A stretch of DNA of 64,000 nucleotides from Chitinophagales bacterium (GCA_013299105.1 JAAFJY010000014.1:107605-171604); one strand, 5' to 3'. Positions 44,492-53,199 are shown, numbered from the stretch's first letter. Notes: generated by a model not told the origin, from the sequence alone. Numbers and translations are program-made.

Positions 44492-45656
44492 AAATCAGAG
44501 GATATTGAAAAGTTGAATTGATCTTGATGCGTTTACCCACCAAGGAAGCAGTGCGGGCCGCTTCGATCACTTCCAAAACGTGCAAGGCGTGCTCAGGGCG
44601 GATCAGCGGGGCGTTTTCGCCAGTTGCCATGTGTTCAGCAATGACGGTTGCGCCCATTTGCCAAACGTATTTACCTGGGTCAGAAAGGTGGCGAATGGTT
44701 TTTTCGTTGTTTTCACGCGTAGCCATGTCTACCCCAAATGGTGCCCAATCATAACCAATGAGGTGCATATTGCCTCCGCTTCCCCAAATCGAGATAGTGG
44801 GTTTTTCTTGTCCTTTGCCTTCGTGTCCGTATGGATCGAAGTAGTTGAAGCCGCACTGCACGCTAGAAATGATGCCCTTGCCATGGTCCATGAGCACCAC
44901 TGCGTTGTCTTCAGCTTCGACTTTCACGTCCCCTTTATTGTTGGTTTTGCGATTAGGGGTTACAATGCTCGTCATCGCGGTCACAAACTTGGCTGGGCCT
45001 AGTAAACCCGTCAGCGTAGCCAAGTTATAGACTCCCAAATCGGGTAAACTACCACCTCCTTTTTCGTAAAAAAACGCAGACCAATCAGGCCCCAGATGCC
45101 CATAGTGTGCATGTGCAGCGGCTACCCTGCCCAGTTTTCCTTCTTTGATCTGCTCTGCCATGAAAGCAAATTGTGGGCTTTGCACCACTGCTGGGGCACC
45201 CCAAATTTTAAGCCCTTTTGCCTTAGCCAGGTCAAGCAAAGCTTTACCCTCTGCGTAGGTATTGGCCATGGGTTTTTCGCTCCATACGTTGATCCCCGCA
45301 TTGAGGGCTATCTTGTTAAGGCGACCGTGTTCCTGCATATCGGTCAGGTTGAGTAGTAAATCGGGCTTTGGCCCAGCTAACATTTTGTCGATGTGCGGAT
45401 ACCAGTTGGGAATATTGTATTGTTTGGCCGCCATTTGCGCCCGCTCAGGCACAATATCACAGGCACTGATTAGTTCCACAAAAGGTGACTTGGAAATATG
45501 CGGTAAATATTGGGTAGATACGCTCCCGCAACCAATGATGCCAACTTTAACCCGCTTGGGCAGTTCAGTGGCAGCAGGCAAAATGCTTGGTGCAATCATG
45601 GAAACAGCTCCCATGGCGGCAGTTTTTTCGATAAACTTGCGTCTGTTGAGTTTCAT
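44490..45656 (-). CDS. Exported Gfo/Idh/MocA family oxidoreductase (Tat signal)
   Basis: A 388-residue protein. The N-terminus has NRRKFIEKTAAMGAVSMIAPSIL, a twin-arginine signal. The Rossmann fold is VGIIGCGSVSTQY, followed by LLLNLTDMQEHGRLNKIAL, VWSEKPMANTYAEG (canonical EKP) and GGSLPDLGVYNLATLTGLLG, the D-x-G-V-Y-x-[LI] substrate-side motif. It likely oxidises a sugar or cyclitol in the periplasm. It is alone, with R2 overlapping the stop codon. Confidence 0.9.
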   Translation of the reverse strand: MKLNRRKFIEKTAAMGAVSMIAPSILPAATELPKRVKVGIIGCGSVSTQYLPHISKSPFVELISACDIVPERAQMAAKQYNIPNWYPHIDKMLAGPKPDLLLNLTDMQEHGRLNKIALNAGINVWSEKPMANTYAEGKALLDLAKAKGLKIWGAPAVVQSPQFAFMAEQIKEGKLGRVAAAHAHYGHLGPDWSAFFYEKGGGSLPDLGVYNLATLTGLLGPAKFVTAMTSIVTPNRKTNNKGDVKVEAEDNAVVLMDHGKGIISSVQCGFNYFDPYGHEGKGQEKPTISIWGSGGNMHLIGYDWAPFGVDMATRENNEKTIRHLSDPGKYVWQMGATVIAEHMATGENAPLIRPEHALHVLEVIEAARTASLVGKRIKINSTFQYPLI

Positions 45657-46102
45657 GGATGGAATGGATTGGTGAATTAGCTTTGGTAAAAATCAATAAA
45701 AAGAAGGATAATTACAAGGCGGGAACTGTGATAGGCTAAGTTTTTACATTAAGAGAAAATTGGCGCACAAAAAGGAAGAGCGGAAGCACTTGCTCCGCTC
45801 TTGTAAGAAATCACCCGACTGTTATTATGAAGGATCTAAAAAAATCGAATCAAGAAGAGTTCGAAACAGTGCAAACTGTTAATGAAATCTTAAAACTGAG
45901 GACAAGATAATGGAATTTGGCATTTTGCACAAAATTTCCTTCGTTTTTTTGACGAAAGTACAATCAATGGCTATTTTTGGCAAAAGTCCAAATATAAATT
46001 CACCGTAGAATGTGGGTCCTAATTCATCTAAGCCCAACAGATGCTTGATAAAATAGGGGATCAAAAGGAAGTTATTGTCCCTTAGTTTTTTTTAGATTGG
46101 TA
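45657..46102. other. Non-coding gap with a hairpin
   Basis: A 446-bp gap. AAGAGCGGA (45776-45784) and TCCGCTCTT (45794-45802) form a hairpin with CCTTTTTG after it on the minus strand, a terminator possibly ending the Rpn-like transcript. Short frames at 45827-45910 and 45879-46064 are not convincing. Confidence 0.5.
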
Positions 46103-47056
46103 TTACCCAAAGCGAAGTCGATATTGTTCAAGGATTGCAAAGGCCTCTTCTTCGGTTTTGTCCTCTGCTTGCAGTAAGTCAATCAAAATATCCTGAACTT
46201 GCTCTTCATCAAGTCCAACCAGCATCGCCATTTTTTCAAATGGAAACTCTTGAAGGGACCAGAGGTTGTGTACAAAATTTCGCTTTTCTAGCTCAATGCC
46301 TTCTTCACGGCCTTTCTTTAAACCCTGTTCGATGCCTTTTTCGATACCTCGTTCGATGCCTTTCTCGATGCCTCGTTCGATGCCTTTCTCGATGCCTTCA
46401 AGATAAAGACCATCTTTTTCGATGTCGTAGTGGATATTCATGGTTTCCATTTGATTTATGACGATGAGTTCCATGTTGCGTAAACGTGATAAAGTTAACA
46501 ATTGTTTTTGAAACTTTTTGAGTAAAGTTCCTCGTTTTTCCAGTTGTTTCAAACGGGTTAAAATCTTTTGAGCCACCTCTTCTCGTGAATCATTGCCATA
46601 ATCGCAAAGGATCGCAATGATGACTTCTTCGGGGATGTCTGAGTCGATGAACATGTCTTTTGGCACCTCTTCCAAAATGATTACTTTGAACCTGTGCTGC
46701 AGGTCCTTGTGTCGCAAACGATTCCTTTTGATTAAGGTTGGTTTGTCCCGACCGATGTAGATAATCACTTGTTCCAGGCGAAGCCCCGTGTTGTGGTGAA
46801 AGAACGAATAATGGACCAGGTTGCGCCTTCGCAAGTCTTCGTTACTGGTGTGAAACTCAATTTGTAGGCCATAATCTAAGCTTTTATTCTTGTGTTTCAC
46901 GATGCGAATGTGATCCATTTCGCGCTCAAAAGTGATTTGCATCTTGGCATCATAGGGTACCAACTGAGAAGTATCAATCCCTAAGAGTTTGCGGAGCAAA
47001 GGAATCTCAATGGGTTTGATGTTCTCCTTCATTATTTTATCGAATTTACCGGACAT
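46103..47056 (-). CDS. Rpn/YhgA-like or DUF4351-type putative nuclease with GIEKGIER repeats
   Basis: A 317-residue protein. The first half resembles the recombination-promoting nuclease/putative transposase (Rpn) group: MQITFEREMDHIRIVKH, the acidic DYGLQIEFHTSNEDLRRRNLVHYSFFHH (ExxH-type strand with a downstream RR-N-L-V-H-Y-S helix), RLEQVIIYIG. About residues 215-255 are a charged coiled repeat GIEKGIER(x3)GIEQGLKKGREEG, encoded by 24-bp tandem DNA. The C-terminal helix resembles the DUF4351-like tail. Such genes are abundant in Bacteroidota and cyanobacteria with no certain role. The start may instead be the ATG at 47032. Confidence 0.7.
   Translation of the reverse strand: MSGKFDKIMKENIKPIEIPLLRKLLGIDTSQLVPYDAKMQITFEREMDHIRIVKHKNKSLDYGLQIEFHTSNEDLRRRNLVHYSFFHHNTGLRLEQVIIYIGRDKPTLIKRNRLRHKDLQHRFKVIILEEVPKDMFIDSDIPEEVIIAILCDYGNDSREEVAQKILTRLKQLEKRGTLLKKFQKQLLTLSRLRNMELIVINQMETMNIHYDIEKDGLYLEGIEKGIERGIEKGIERGIEKGIEQGLKKGREEGIELEKRNFVHNLWSLQEFPFEKMAMLVGLDEEQVQDILIDLLQAEDKTEEEAFAILEQYRLRFG
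46329..46400 (-). repeat. 24-bp in-frame tandem repeat inside the Rpn-like gene
   Basis: Three units of TTCGATGCCTTTCTCGATGCCTCG-type sequence, each with two 12-bp half-units. Every change in copy number keeps the reading frame, so the coiled segment may vary in length between strains. Confidence 0.85.
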
Positions 47057-47316
47057 GAGTCAATGGCTTTTTTATTCCAGCCAAAGATCAGTACAACTTT
47101 TCACCCCTGAAAGGACAAATAACCACTTTTGTCCCCTTAGGAATTGCTAAAAAACAGGGGTATACGTGCTTGTAAAAAGCTGTATTTTAAGCATTTCAAT
47201 CATTTTGAAATCAACTTCATGTCCAAAACCAGCCATGTTTATACATCGACTTTTTGTAAAAAATGTGAGCATGATAAACTTTGTAATTTTTTCATATTAG
47301 AGACGGCCAAAAAGAT

Positions 47317-47907
47317 TCAACCCAGTTTTAGTTTAGCATAAAGCTCCTTTTGATCAATTTCTGTCACAGTTTCAACAAAATCAGCCAATTCTAAATCCTC
47401 AATTGCTACCCTGATCAAGCGTAGAACTGGAAAACCAATCGCTGCACACATGCGCCTGACTTGACGGTTTTTACCTTCACAAAGTTGTAACTCAATCCAA
47501 GTGGTTGGGATATTAGCCCGAAAACGCACGGGAGGGTCACGCTCCTCCGGGTATTTGGCCAATAGCAAAGCCTGAACTCGAGCTGGTAAACAATGGTGTA
47601 CCTTTTTGTCAATGCGGATATCGACTCCTTTACGTAAAAGATCAAGGGCTTTGTCATTGGGAATGCCTTCTACCTGCGCCCAATAAGTACGCCAATGCAC
47701 CCGACGTGGATTCAGCAAAGCGTCGGTGAGTTTTTTGTCGTTGCTGAGCAAAAGCAGACCTTCGCTGTCTTGGTCCAAGCGCCCCACTGGGTATACATCG
47801 GAAGGAAATGTTCCTAAATCGGCCAATGTTTTGTGCGTGGGCACTTCACGGCTGAACTGGCTGAGGTAAGCATAAGGTTTGTTGAGCACAAAATATCGGC
47901 TGCTCAT
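47317..47907 (-). CDS. rluE: 23S rRNA pseudouridine synthase (RluE/RsuA family)
   Basis: A 196-residue protein. Family motifs are YFVLNKPYAYLSQF, the active-site VGRLDQDSEGLLLL (catalytic Asp in GRLD), LTDALLNPR, ELQLCEGKNRQVRRMCAAIGFPVLRLIRVAI. It lacks an S4 domain, as RluE does. It isomerises uridine to pseudouridine in 23S rRNA. The ATG overlaps the TGA of rdgB as ATGA, so they form an operon. RluE is preferred to RsuA by size and the absence of S4. Confidence 0.85.
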   Translation of the reverse strand: MSSRYFVLNKPYAYLSQFSREVPTHKTLADLGTFPSDVYPVGRLDQDSEGLLLLSNDKKLTDALLNPRRVHWRTYWAQVEGIPNDKALDLLRKGVDIRIDKKVHHCLPARVQALLLAKYPEERDPPVRFRANIPTTWIELQLCEGKNRQVRRMCAAIGFPVLRLIRVAIEDLELADFVETVTEIDQKELYAKLKLG

Positions 47908-48488
47908 CCCTGGTAATTTTCCAAAAACTCAATCAATTTGGCCAAAGCCCTGCCCCGGTGGCTGATCTTGTTTTTGATCGTTTTGTCCATTTCGGCAAAA
48001 GTGATGTCGTAACCATCTGGCACAAAAATCGGGTCGTAACCAAAACCACCCGCACCACTTTGCACAGGGCTGATTTGGCCATCGACGATGCCTTCAAAAA
48101 GGTATTCCTGGCCCTTAAGGTGCAAGGCCATCACGGTTTTGAAACGTGCTTTGCGGTTGCTGTGTGGGGCCAGGTTTTGTTGCAGCAGGTCGATATTGGC
48201 TTGCGGATCGCGGTTTTCACCTGCATAACGCGCAGTGTGTACTCCTGGAGCGCCATTGAGGGCTTCGACTTCCAGGCCAGTGTCTTCCGAAAAACCATCA
48301 ACCCCGTAATGCTCCACCAGGTAGCGGATTTTCAATTGGGCATTGCCTTCGATGGTATCAGCTGTTTCAGGAATTTCCTCGGTACAACCAATGTCAGCCA
48401 GGCCCTTTACCTCATAACGCTCGCTGAGGATTTCACGGATTTCGCGGATTTTATTCGGATTGGACGAAGCCAGGATCAAAGTTTGCAT
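47904..48488 (-). CDS. rdgB: RdgB/HAM1 non-canonical purine NTP pyrophosphatase
   Basis: A 194-residue protein with all family motifs: LILASSNPNKIREI, DGFSEDTGLEVEALNGAPGVHTARYAG, GGFGYDPIFVPDGYD and SHRGRALAKLIEFL. It hydrolyses dITP, dXTP and dHAPTP to monophosphates, keeping mutagenic purines out of DNA. It is first in the rdgB-rluE pair. Confidence 0.95.
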   Translation of the reverse strand: MQTLILASSNPNKIREIREILSERYEVKGLADIGCTEEIPETADTIEGNAQLKIRYLVEHYGVDGFSEDTGLEVEALNGAPGVHTARYAGENRDPQANIDLLQQNLAPHSNRKARFKTVMALHLKGQEYLFEGIVDGQISPVQSGAGGFGYDPIFVPDGYDITFAEMDKTIKNKISHRGRALAKLIEFLENYQG

Positions 48489-48504
48489 TTTTTGAAATTA
48501 AACA

Positions 48505-48558
48505 TACGATAGACGAGATACAACATACGATATTTGATTTGGGGGCTCGCCGGGGAGA
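48505..48558. repeat. TACGATA words with inverted GCGAGCCCC box
   Basis: Words CATACGATAGACGAGATACAAC and CATACGATA (about 48505-48534) lie beside GGGGGCTCGCCGGGGAGA (48541-48558). That 18-mer is exactly the reverse complement of 54551-54568 (TCTCCCCGGCGAGCCCCC). Confidence 0.7.
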
Positions 48559-48706
48559 TTTTTGAAAGGGTAAAATTCGTTTTCCCTATTGCGGATACGA
48601 GTTAGTCAACGTCATGCCTGCATCACAGCCACCAAAAAAATCACAAAATCACAGTTCAGACAAATAATCGATGTCCCTCTTCTCCACTCCTCAACCTCTA
48701 AACTCC

Positions 48707-49156
48707 TCAACTCAACAACATATCCTGCAAACACTTCCACAATGCACCGGACATTTTTTTACCGCCTTTCTGGCGCTCCTGAAAAATGGCGTCCAGGTCG
48801 TCGGCGTTCAAGTATTGGATATTTTGCAAGCGCATGGGGTAATACAAAGGCCATTCAAAGTGAATCCCGAGGTATGAAGGAACTATCCCGAAGGCCACCA
48901 GCGTTTTACATTTATTTTTTGTCAAAAGCGACGCCACATTTGGCCGACTTTCATCGTTTAACCATATTAATAGGGCGTCTTGTTCCAAATCGTATTTGAC
49001 TGCGGCCAAGATTTTTTGCAAAAAATCCTGTAAAGCGGCTTGGTTTTCACCCGCTTTGGCCAAAATGAGCAAGCCTTTTTGATTTTGACCGTGTGAAGCA
49101 TAAGCAGACTCTTCGTCGAGTGCAAACACTTTGAAATCTAGAAACGTTGAGTTCAA
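48707..49156 (-). CDS. Conserved hypothetical protein (TTG start)
   Basis: A 149-residue protein beginning with TTG at 49156; no ATG is available until well inside the protein. A plausible AAGG ribosome-binding site and a -7 element support this start. Segments such as KGLLILAKAGENQAALQDFLQKIL, KTLVAFGIVPSYLGIHFEW and YLNADDLDAIFQERQKGGKKM suggest a compact alpha/beta protein. I do not recognise a family; DNA-metabolism genes (rdgB) are nearby but that proves nothing. Confidence 0.65.
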   Translation of the reverse strand: MNSTFLDFKVFALDEESAYASHGQNQKGLLILAKAGENQAALQDFLQKILAAVKYDLEQDALLIWLNDESRPNVASLLTKNKCKTLVAFGIVPSYLGIHFEWPLYYPMRLQNIQYLNADDLDAIFQERQKGGKKMSGALWKCLQDMLLS

Positions 49157-49184
49157 GGTACCTTGGATTGATGAAAGACTAAAG

Positions 49185-49192
49185 CAAAATTA
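49185..49192 (-). promoter_or_regulatory. -7 element for the TTG-start gene
   Basis: On the minus strand TAATTTTG matches TAnnTTTG. Its spacing of about 30 bp to TTG 49156 fits and supports that start. Confidence 0.4.
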
Positions 49193-49284
49193 CATTCCTT
49201 TCCTGTTGTGGGCGCTGAAACACACTATTTTTTATGAGAATGGTTCCTGATTTGAGGGGAAGAGCCTTGGCGCAAAGCCAATCT

Positions 49285-49317
49285 TCTCAACCCTAAGCCG
49301 TTCAACTCCTAAACTTT
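49285..49317 (+). repeat. TTCAAC-type word repeat upstream of ilvE
   Basis: TCTCAACCCTAAGCCGTTCAAC followed by TCCTAAACTTTTAC, the same words as at 8149-8179, 14361-14387 and 50616-50652. It lies just upstream of the ilvE promoter. Confidence 0.5.
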
Positions 49318-49330
49318 TACAAATTTACCT

Positions 49331-49338
49331 TACTTTTG
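49331..49338 (+). promoter_or_regulatory. -7 element of the ilvE promoter
   Basis: TACTTTTG matches TAnnTTTG and lies 16 bp before the ATG at 49355, predicting a very short leader. No clear -33 TTG is present. Confidence 0.45.
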
Positions 49339-49354
49339 CTAAAATTTTGGCGTC

Positions 49355-50437
49355 ATGAGTACCAACATTAAAATAACCCGAACAACGAAATCAAGACTGC
49401 CAGAAGTCGATTTCAACTACCTGCCATTTGGAAAAGTGTTTACCGACCACATGTTCATCGCCGACTACATCGGTGGACAATGGGTCAACCCACGTATCGA
49501 ACCCTTTGGCCCCGTGTACATGCACCCGGCTTCGATGGTGCTACACTACTCCCAAACCATTTTTGAAGGCATGAAAGCAGGCCGCAACTACGACGGCCAA
49601 CCCATGCTGTTCCGCCTCGACAAGCACGTAGAGCGCATCAACGCCTCTGCTCGTCGCATGTGCATGCCCGAAATCCCTGGGGACTTGTTCAAAGACGCCA
49701 TCCGCACCCAAGTTGCGCTGGAAGCAGACTGGATTCCGACTATGGAAGACAGCTCTTTGTACATCCGCCCCTTCATGTACGCCACTGACGAGTTCATCGG
49801 CGTGCGTCCATCTGAGACTTATCGTTTTGTGATTTTCACTTGCCCAACCGGGCCATATTACGACAAACCCGTGCGCCTTTTGGCCGAAACCAGCTATATC
49901 CGTGCGGCCCAAGGCGGTACTGGTGAAGCCAAAACGGGCGGCAATTACGCCGCCTCTCTCCTACCCGCCACCTTGGCTGTAAAACAAGGCTTTGACCAAG
50001 TCATGTGGTTGGAAGGCCCCGAATTTAAAAACGTGCAGGAGTCGGGTACGATGAATATTTTCTTCGTGATCGATGGCAAACTGATCACCCCTGGCACCGA
50101 CGGCACCATACTGCGCGGCATTACCCGCGACAGCATCATCCAACTGATGCGCGCCAAAGGCTATACCGTGGAAGAGCGCACCGTAACCATCGACGAAATT
50201 GTAGCCGCCCACAAGGCTGGCAAACTGCAAGAATGCTTTGGCGCGGGCACCGCTGCGGTGGTATCGCATGTATCAGAAATCTCTTACCAAGGCGAATTGA
50301 TGACCCTGCCAGGCATGGAAACCCGCGAAATCGGCAACCTGATCAAATCAGAAATCAATGGCTTGCGCAATGGCATCGTGAAAGACGAATTCGGCTGGAT
50401 CGAAGCGGTTGAGGTTGGGAATTTGCAATTGGCGTAG
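49355..50437 (+). CDS. ilvE: Branched-chain amino acid aminotransferase
   Basis: A 360-residue class IV aminotransferase of the longer (eukaryote-like) branch. It has VLHYSQTIFEGMKAGRNYDG, the PLP lysine region GEAKTGGNYAASLLP (Lys193), WLEGPEFKNVQESGTMNIFFVIDG, GILRGITRDSI and ECFGAGTAAVVSHV. It interconverts leucine, isoleucine or valine and their 2-keto acids. No ilv partner genes are adjacent. A strong terminator follows at 50521. Confidence 0.95.
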   Translation: MSTNIKITRTTKSRLPEVDFNYLPFGKVFTDHMFIADYIGGQWVNPRIEPFGPVYMHPASMVLHYSQTIFEGMKAGRNYDGQPMLFRLDKHVERINASARRMCMPEIPGDLFKDAIRTQVALEADWIPTMEDSSLYIRPFMYATDEFIGVRPSETYRFVIFTCPTGPYYDKPVRLLAETSYIRAAQGGTGEAKTGGNYAASLLPATLAVKQGFDQVMWLEGPEFKNVQESGTMNIFFVIDGKLITPGTDGTILRGITRDSIIQLMRAKGYTVEERTVTIDEIVAAHKAGKLQECFGAGTAAVVSHVSEISYQGELMTLPGMETREIGNLIKSEINGLRNGIVKDEFGWIEAVEVGNLQLA

Positions 50438-50442
50438 TTTTT

Positions 50443-50652
50443 GTTGAAGAGTTGAAATGTTGAAAAGTGGGGCTTCGTATTGAGCTTTGTCGATTCAATT
50501 CCAGCGTTTTTCTTTCCACTACAAAAAAAATCGGCTGCCGGGCTAACTCGACAGCCGATTTTTTTTGTACCATTTGACGAACTGAAATGCTGAAAGTCTA
50601 GGCCCAGGATTCGCCTCTTTCTTCAACATTTCAACCCTTCAACTTTTCAACT
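50443..50652. repeat. Paired TTCAAC/GTTGAA word repeats flanking a terminator
   Basis: Left arm 50443-50466 (GTTGAAGAGTTGAAATGTTG) and right arm 50616-50652 (TTCAACATTTCAACCC plus CTTCAACTTTTCAAC) are inverted and enclose the terminator 50521-50568. The layout matches that at 8032-8179. Confidence 0.65.
50521..50568. terminator. Bidirectional Rho-independent terminator
   Basis: ACAAAAAAAATCGGCTG pairs perfectly over 17 bp with CAGCCGATTTTTTTTGT around a 14-nt loop. It lies between convergent ilvE and the M56 peptidase gene and has T-runs in both directions. Confidence 0.93.
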
Positions 50653-50663
50653 TAATTTCACCT

Positions 50664-52769
50664 TCACTGCACCATCAAACGCTCCACAAATTGCTTATCG
50701 CCCTGGACAATGCGCAGCAGGTAGATGCCCTTGGGCTGGCGGCTCAGGTTCAAAGTTTCATTGTAAGAGCCCTTGAAATTGCTGAGTTGTTGTTCGATGA
50801 TGGCGCGGCCATTCAGGTCGGTGACTTGTACGCTGATGGCTTTCTCAGCGGCCTGGAAACGCAGTTCAAACTCGCCTTGACTAGGGTTCGGGGCCAGGAA
50901 GTAATTGCTGAGTTTGAGTTCGGCCACTTTGGTATTGGCGTTGTTTTCCAAGGGAGCAATGTTTATCTTTTTGCCGACGACAGTCGAAGGTGCATCATCA
51001 TCCAGCTCAAAGCGGATCGGCAAATTGTATTGCACGCTTACTTTGATGCCCCTTTGCAAACCAGCCTGCCACTTGGGCATGGCATTGATCACCCGCAAGG
51101 CCTCGGCGTCGATGTCGTCGCTCACTTGTTTTACAACTTTTGCTCCAGTGATCCTGCCGTCGGGCTCCACTACGAACGTAATGACCACCATGCCCTCCAG
51201 GCCTTTTTTGGCCGCCGCTTTGGGGTAGCTGATGTTTTTACCCAAAAACTTGAAAAGTTCAGCATTTCCACCTGGGAATTCGGGCATTTGTTCTACCACT
51301 TTGAAGATTTCTCGGCGTTCTTCCAGCTTGGCATTAGTCGGCGCAATTCCTGTCACTATCAATTCATTGAGCTCCAACGAAATTGGTTTTTCAATGAGTA
51401 CTGGTGGAACTGCGGGCAGTGGGGGCTGTTCCACCACTGGGGTAGTACTAATCGGGGTGGCTTGGGTGGGTGATGCCTCTATGTCATGCTCCAATCTGAA
51501 ACGAATGGGCAGGTTAAATTGTACCGCAACGGCTTTACCCTTTTGCTTGCCAGGTTCCCATTTTGGCATGAGGCGAATCACGCGCAGTGCTTCTTCATCC
51601 AGGCTTGGGTCAATACCTTTGACAATTTGGGCATTGGTGATGCTACCATCTGCTTGGACCAGGTAGCTGACTACCACCATGCCTTCCTTGTTGTTGTCTT
51701 TAGCAGATTGGGGATATGTCGTATTGGTACCTAAAAATCGCATCAATTGAGCCTGTCCGCCCGGAAAACTTGGCATTTGCTCTACAACCCTGAAAACAGC
51801 TTCTGGAATGCTATCTAAAGCCTCTGCATAGTAAGCCTCTGCATTGATTGGCTCAATTTTCTCATTATTACTTTCACTGGCCTCAATCCTAATCTGGGCA
51901 AAGAGGCAAATCAAACCCAATACAATGGGCATGGCAAGGGTATAACGCAGGCTGGCGGGCCTTTGCGTTTTATTTTTGGTCATCATGGCGATGCGTTTTT
52001 TGAGTTGTGAGGTAGAAAAATGGTGGACCAAATTGACCGATGGTCCAGCCAATGACTGACGAATTAGCAAGTGACCGTAGCGTTTGCGGCTGGCATTTTG
52101 CAGCACTGCGGCGTCAGCCAGGTACTCGTGTACGTCGCGGATGGCATTGGAGTAGCGATAAGCCAAGGGGTTAAACCAGCAAAAAGCCTTGACAATTTCG
52201 CTCAACAACACATCCAGGGTGTGGGCTTGTAAAATGTGGGTTTCTTCGTGCTGAAGAATGTAGTCGCGTTCCAGTTCATCATCGCTTGACTGCGCAGGCC
52301 AAAACAAGTAGTGCATAAATGAAAAAGGCACCAAAATGTCTTCACTGTAAACCAGGGTGTACCTGCCCCGGTACTCCAGCCGCCCCCGCAAATAAATGCG
52401 GCGCAGTTGCCAAAGGCCGATGCCGATTCGGCTCAGGCAAAATGCCACCCCGGCCAGGTACAACCAGGGCAGAAATTGCCATTCCCGGCTGCTCGACACC
52501 CGGATCGTCACCATGGGCAAGGAGATGGGCTTATTCACAGCCTGGTTGGCTTGGATCACTACTTCCGGCAACCAATTGCTCCTTTTTTCGGTCCCCGCCG
52601 AGGTATCGCTGATCGAAATGCGCAGCAAGGGCAAGCTCATGCCCAGCAGCAACGTGACCAGCAAATAGGCCCGATTGAGCCGAAAAAAGGTGGTACGCTC
52701 CAGCAACAGCGCGTACAAGAGGTAGAAGATTGCCCAGGCAATGGCAATCTTGAGAAAGTAGGATAGCAT
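50664..52769 (-). CDS. M56 (BlaR1-type) metallopeptidase with two TonB domains and a T9SS sorting domain
   Basis: A 701-residue protein. Four predicted helices and the peptidase HEETH (174-178) with EYLADAAVL form an M56/BlaR1 N-terminal part. After the last helix (about 279-295) come two TonB-C-type domains (about 325-425 and 485-590), each with VVEQMP-x-FPGG and a YP..A.......G..V..FVV-x-x-DG pattern. The last 80 residues (FLAPNPSQGEFEL, LNLSRQPKGIYLLRIV, ERLMVQ) look like a T9SS type A sorting domain. It follows blaI on the same strand. BlaR1 proteins sense beta-lactams or wall damage and cut BlaI. The ATG at 52769 avoids 21 codons made of TTCAAC words. Confidence 0.85.
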   Translation of the reverse strand: MLSYFLKIAIAWAIFYLLYALLLERTTFFRLNRAYLLVTLLLGMSLPLLRISISDTSAGTEKRSNWLPEVVIQANQAVNKPISLPMVTIRVSSSREWQFLPWLYLAGVAFCLSRIGIGLWQLRRIYLRGRLEYRGRYTLVYSEDILVPFSFMHYLFWPAQSSDDELERDYILQHEETHILQAHTLDVLLSEIVKAFCWFNPLAYRYSNAIRDVHEYLADAAVLQNASRKRYGHLLIRQSLAGPSVNLVHHFSTSQLKKRIAMMTKNKTQRPASLRYTLAMPIVLGLICLFAQIRIEASESNNEKIEPINAEAYYAEALDSIPEAVFRVVEQMPSFPGGQAQLMRFLGTNTTYPQSAKDNNKEGMVVVSYLVQADGSITNAQIVKGIDPSLDEEALRVIRLMPKWEPGKQKGKAVAVQFNLPIRFRLEHDIEASPTQATPISTTPVVEQPPLPAVPPVLIEKPISLELNELIVTGIAPTNAKLEERREIFKVVEQMPEFPGGNAELFKFLGKNISYPKAAAKKGLEGMVVITFVVEPDGRITGAKVVKQVSDDIDAEALRVINAMPKWQAGLQRGIKVSVQYNLPIRFELDDDAPSTVVGKKINIAPLENNANTKVAELKLSNYFLAPNPSQGEFELRFQAAEKAISVQVTDLNGRAIIEQQLSNFKGSYNETLNLSRQPKGIYLLRIVQGDKQFVERLMVQ

Positions 52770-52776
52770 GGCGTCT

Positions 52777-52815
52777 TTCAGTTGAAAAGTTGAAATGTTG
52801 AAGGGTTGAAGAGTT
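52777..52815 (-). repeat. TTCAAC-type words between blaI and blaR1-like genes
   Basis: AGTTGAAAAGTTGAAATGTTG and GAAGGGTTGAAGAG fill the gap between the blaI stop and the M56 start. Similar words occur at 8032-8066 and 50443-50466. Confidence 0.6.
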
Positions 52816-53181
52816 TCAGTCCTCAAGTTCATCCAACAACTTTGTCAAATCCTCCAGGTCCAGGTCATTTTTCTTGACCAGGGCCGATACCAGTAGATTG
52901 GCCGAGCCACCAAAATAGTCGTTGACCAGTTTGGACAGGCTCTGTTGGCCGTATTCATCTTTGCTCACCAGGGGCAAGTACTCGTAGGTGCGACCGTAAG
53001 CCTTATGGCCCACAAAGTCTTTGTCTTCCAAGATGCGCACAATGGTAGAAATGGTGCTATGTGGCGGTTTTTCTTGCTGGTTTTTTTTGGCGATGTAATC
53101 GCGCATATCCGCCACAGTGCAGGGGCCCAATTCCCACATGATTTGCATTACTTCTTCTTCGGCACGGGTTAATGTCTTCAT
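52816..53181 (-). CDS. BlaI/MecI family transcriptional repressor
   Basis: A 121-residue winged-helix protein: LTRAEEEVMQIMWELGPCTVADMRDYI, PHSTISTIVRILEDKDFVGHKAYGRTYEYLPLVSKDEY. The C-terminal part serves dimerisation and contains the site cut in BlaI/MecI relatives. It sits directly upstream of the M56 gene, forming a sensor-repressor pair. The promoter carries a matching dyad (53208-53225), so it is probably autoregulated. Confidence 0.92.
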   Translation of the reverse strand: MKTLTRAEEEVMQIMWELGPCTVADMRDYIAKKNQQEKPPHSTISTIVRILEDKDFVGHKAYGRTYEYLPLVSKDEYGQQSLSKLVNDYFGGSANLLVSALVKKNDLDLEDLTKLLDELED

Positions 53182-53199
53182 TTTAACAAGCTTGTGAAG

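Noticed and set aside
45827..45910. A 27-codon plus-strand frame after a hairpin
   Set aside because: Start context and length are not convincing and no homologue is known to me.
45879..46064. A 61-codon minus-strand frame downstream of the Rpn-like gene
   Set aside because: It has no recognisable motif and lies in AT-rich DNA next to a terminator-like hairpin.
46329..46400. Short tandem repeat considered as a CRISPR array
   Set aside because: Units are contiguous without unique spacers and lie in frame inside a gene. No cas gene is present.
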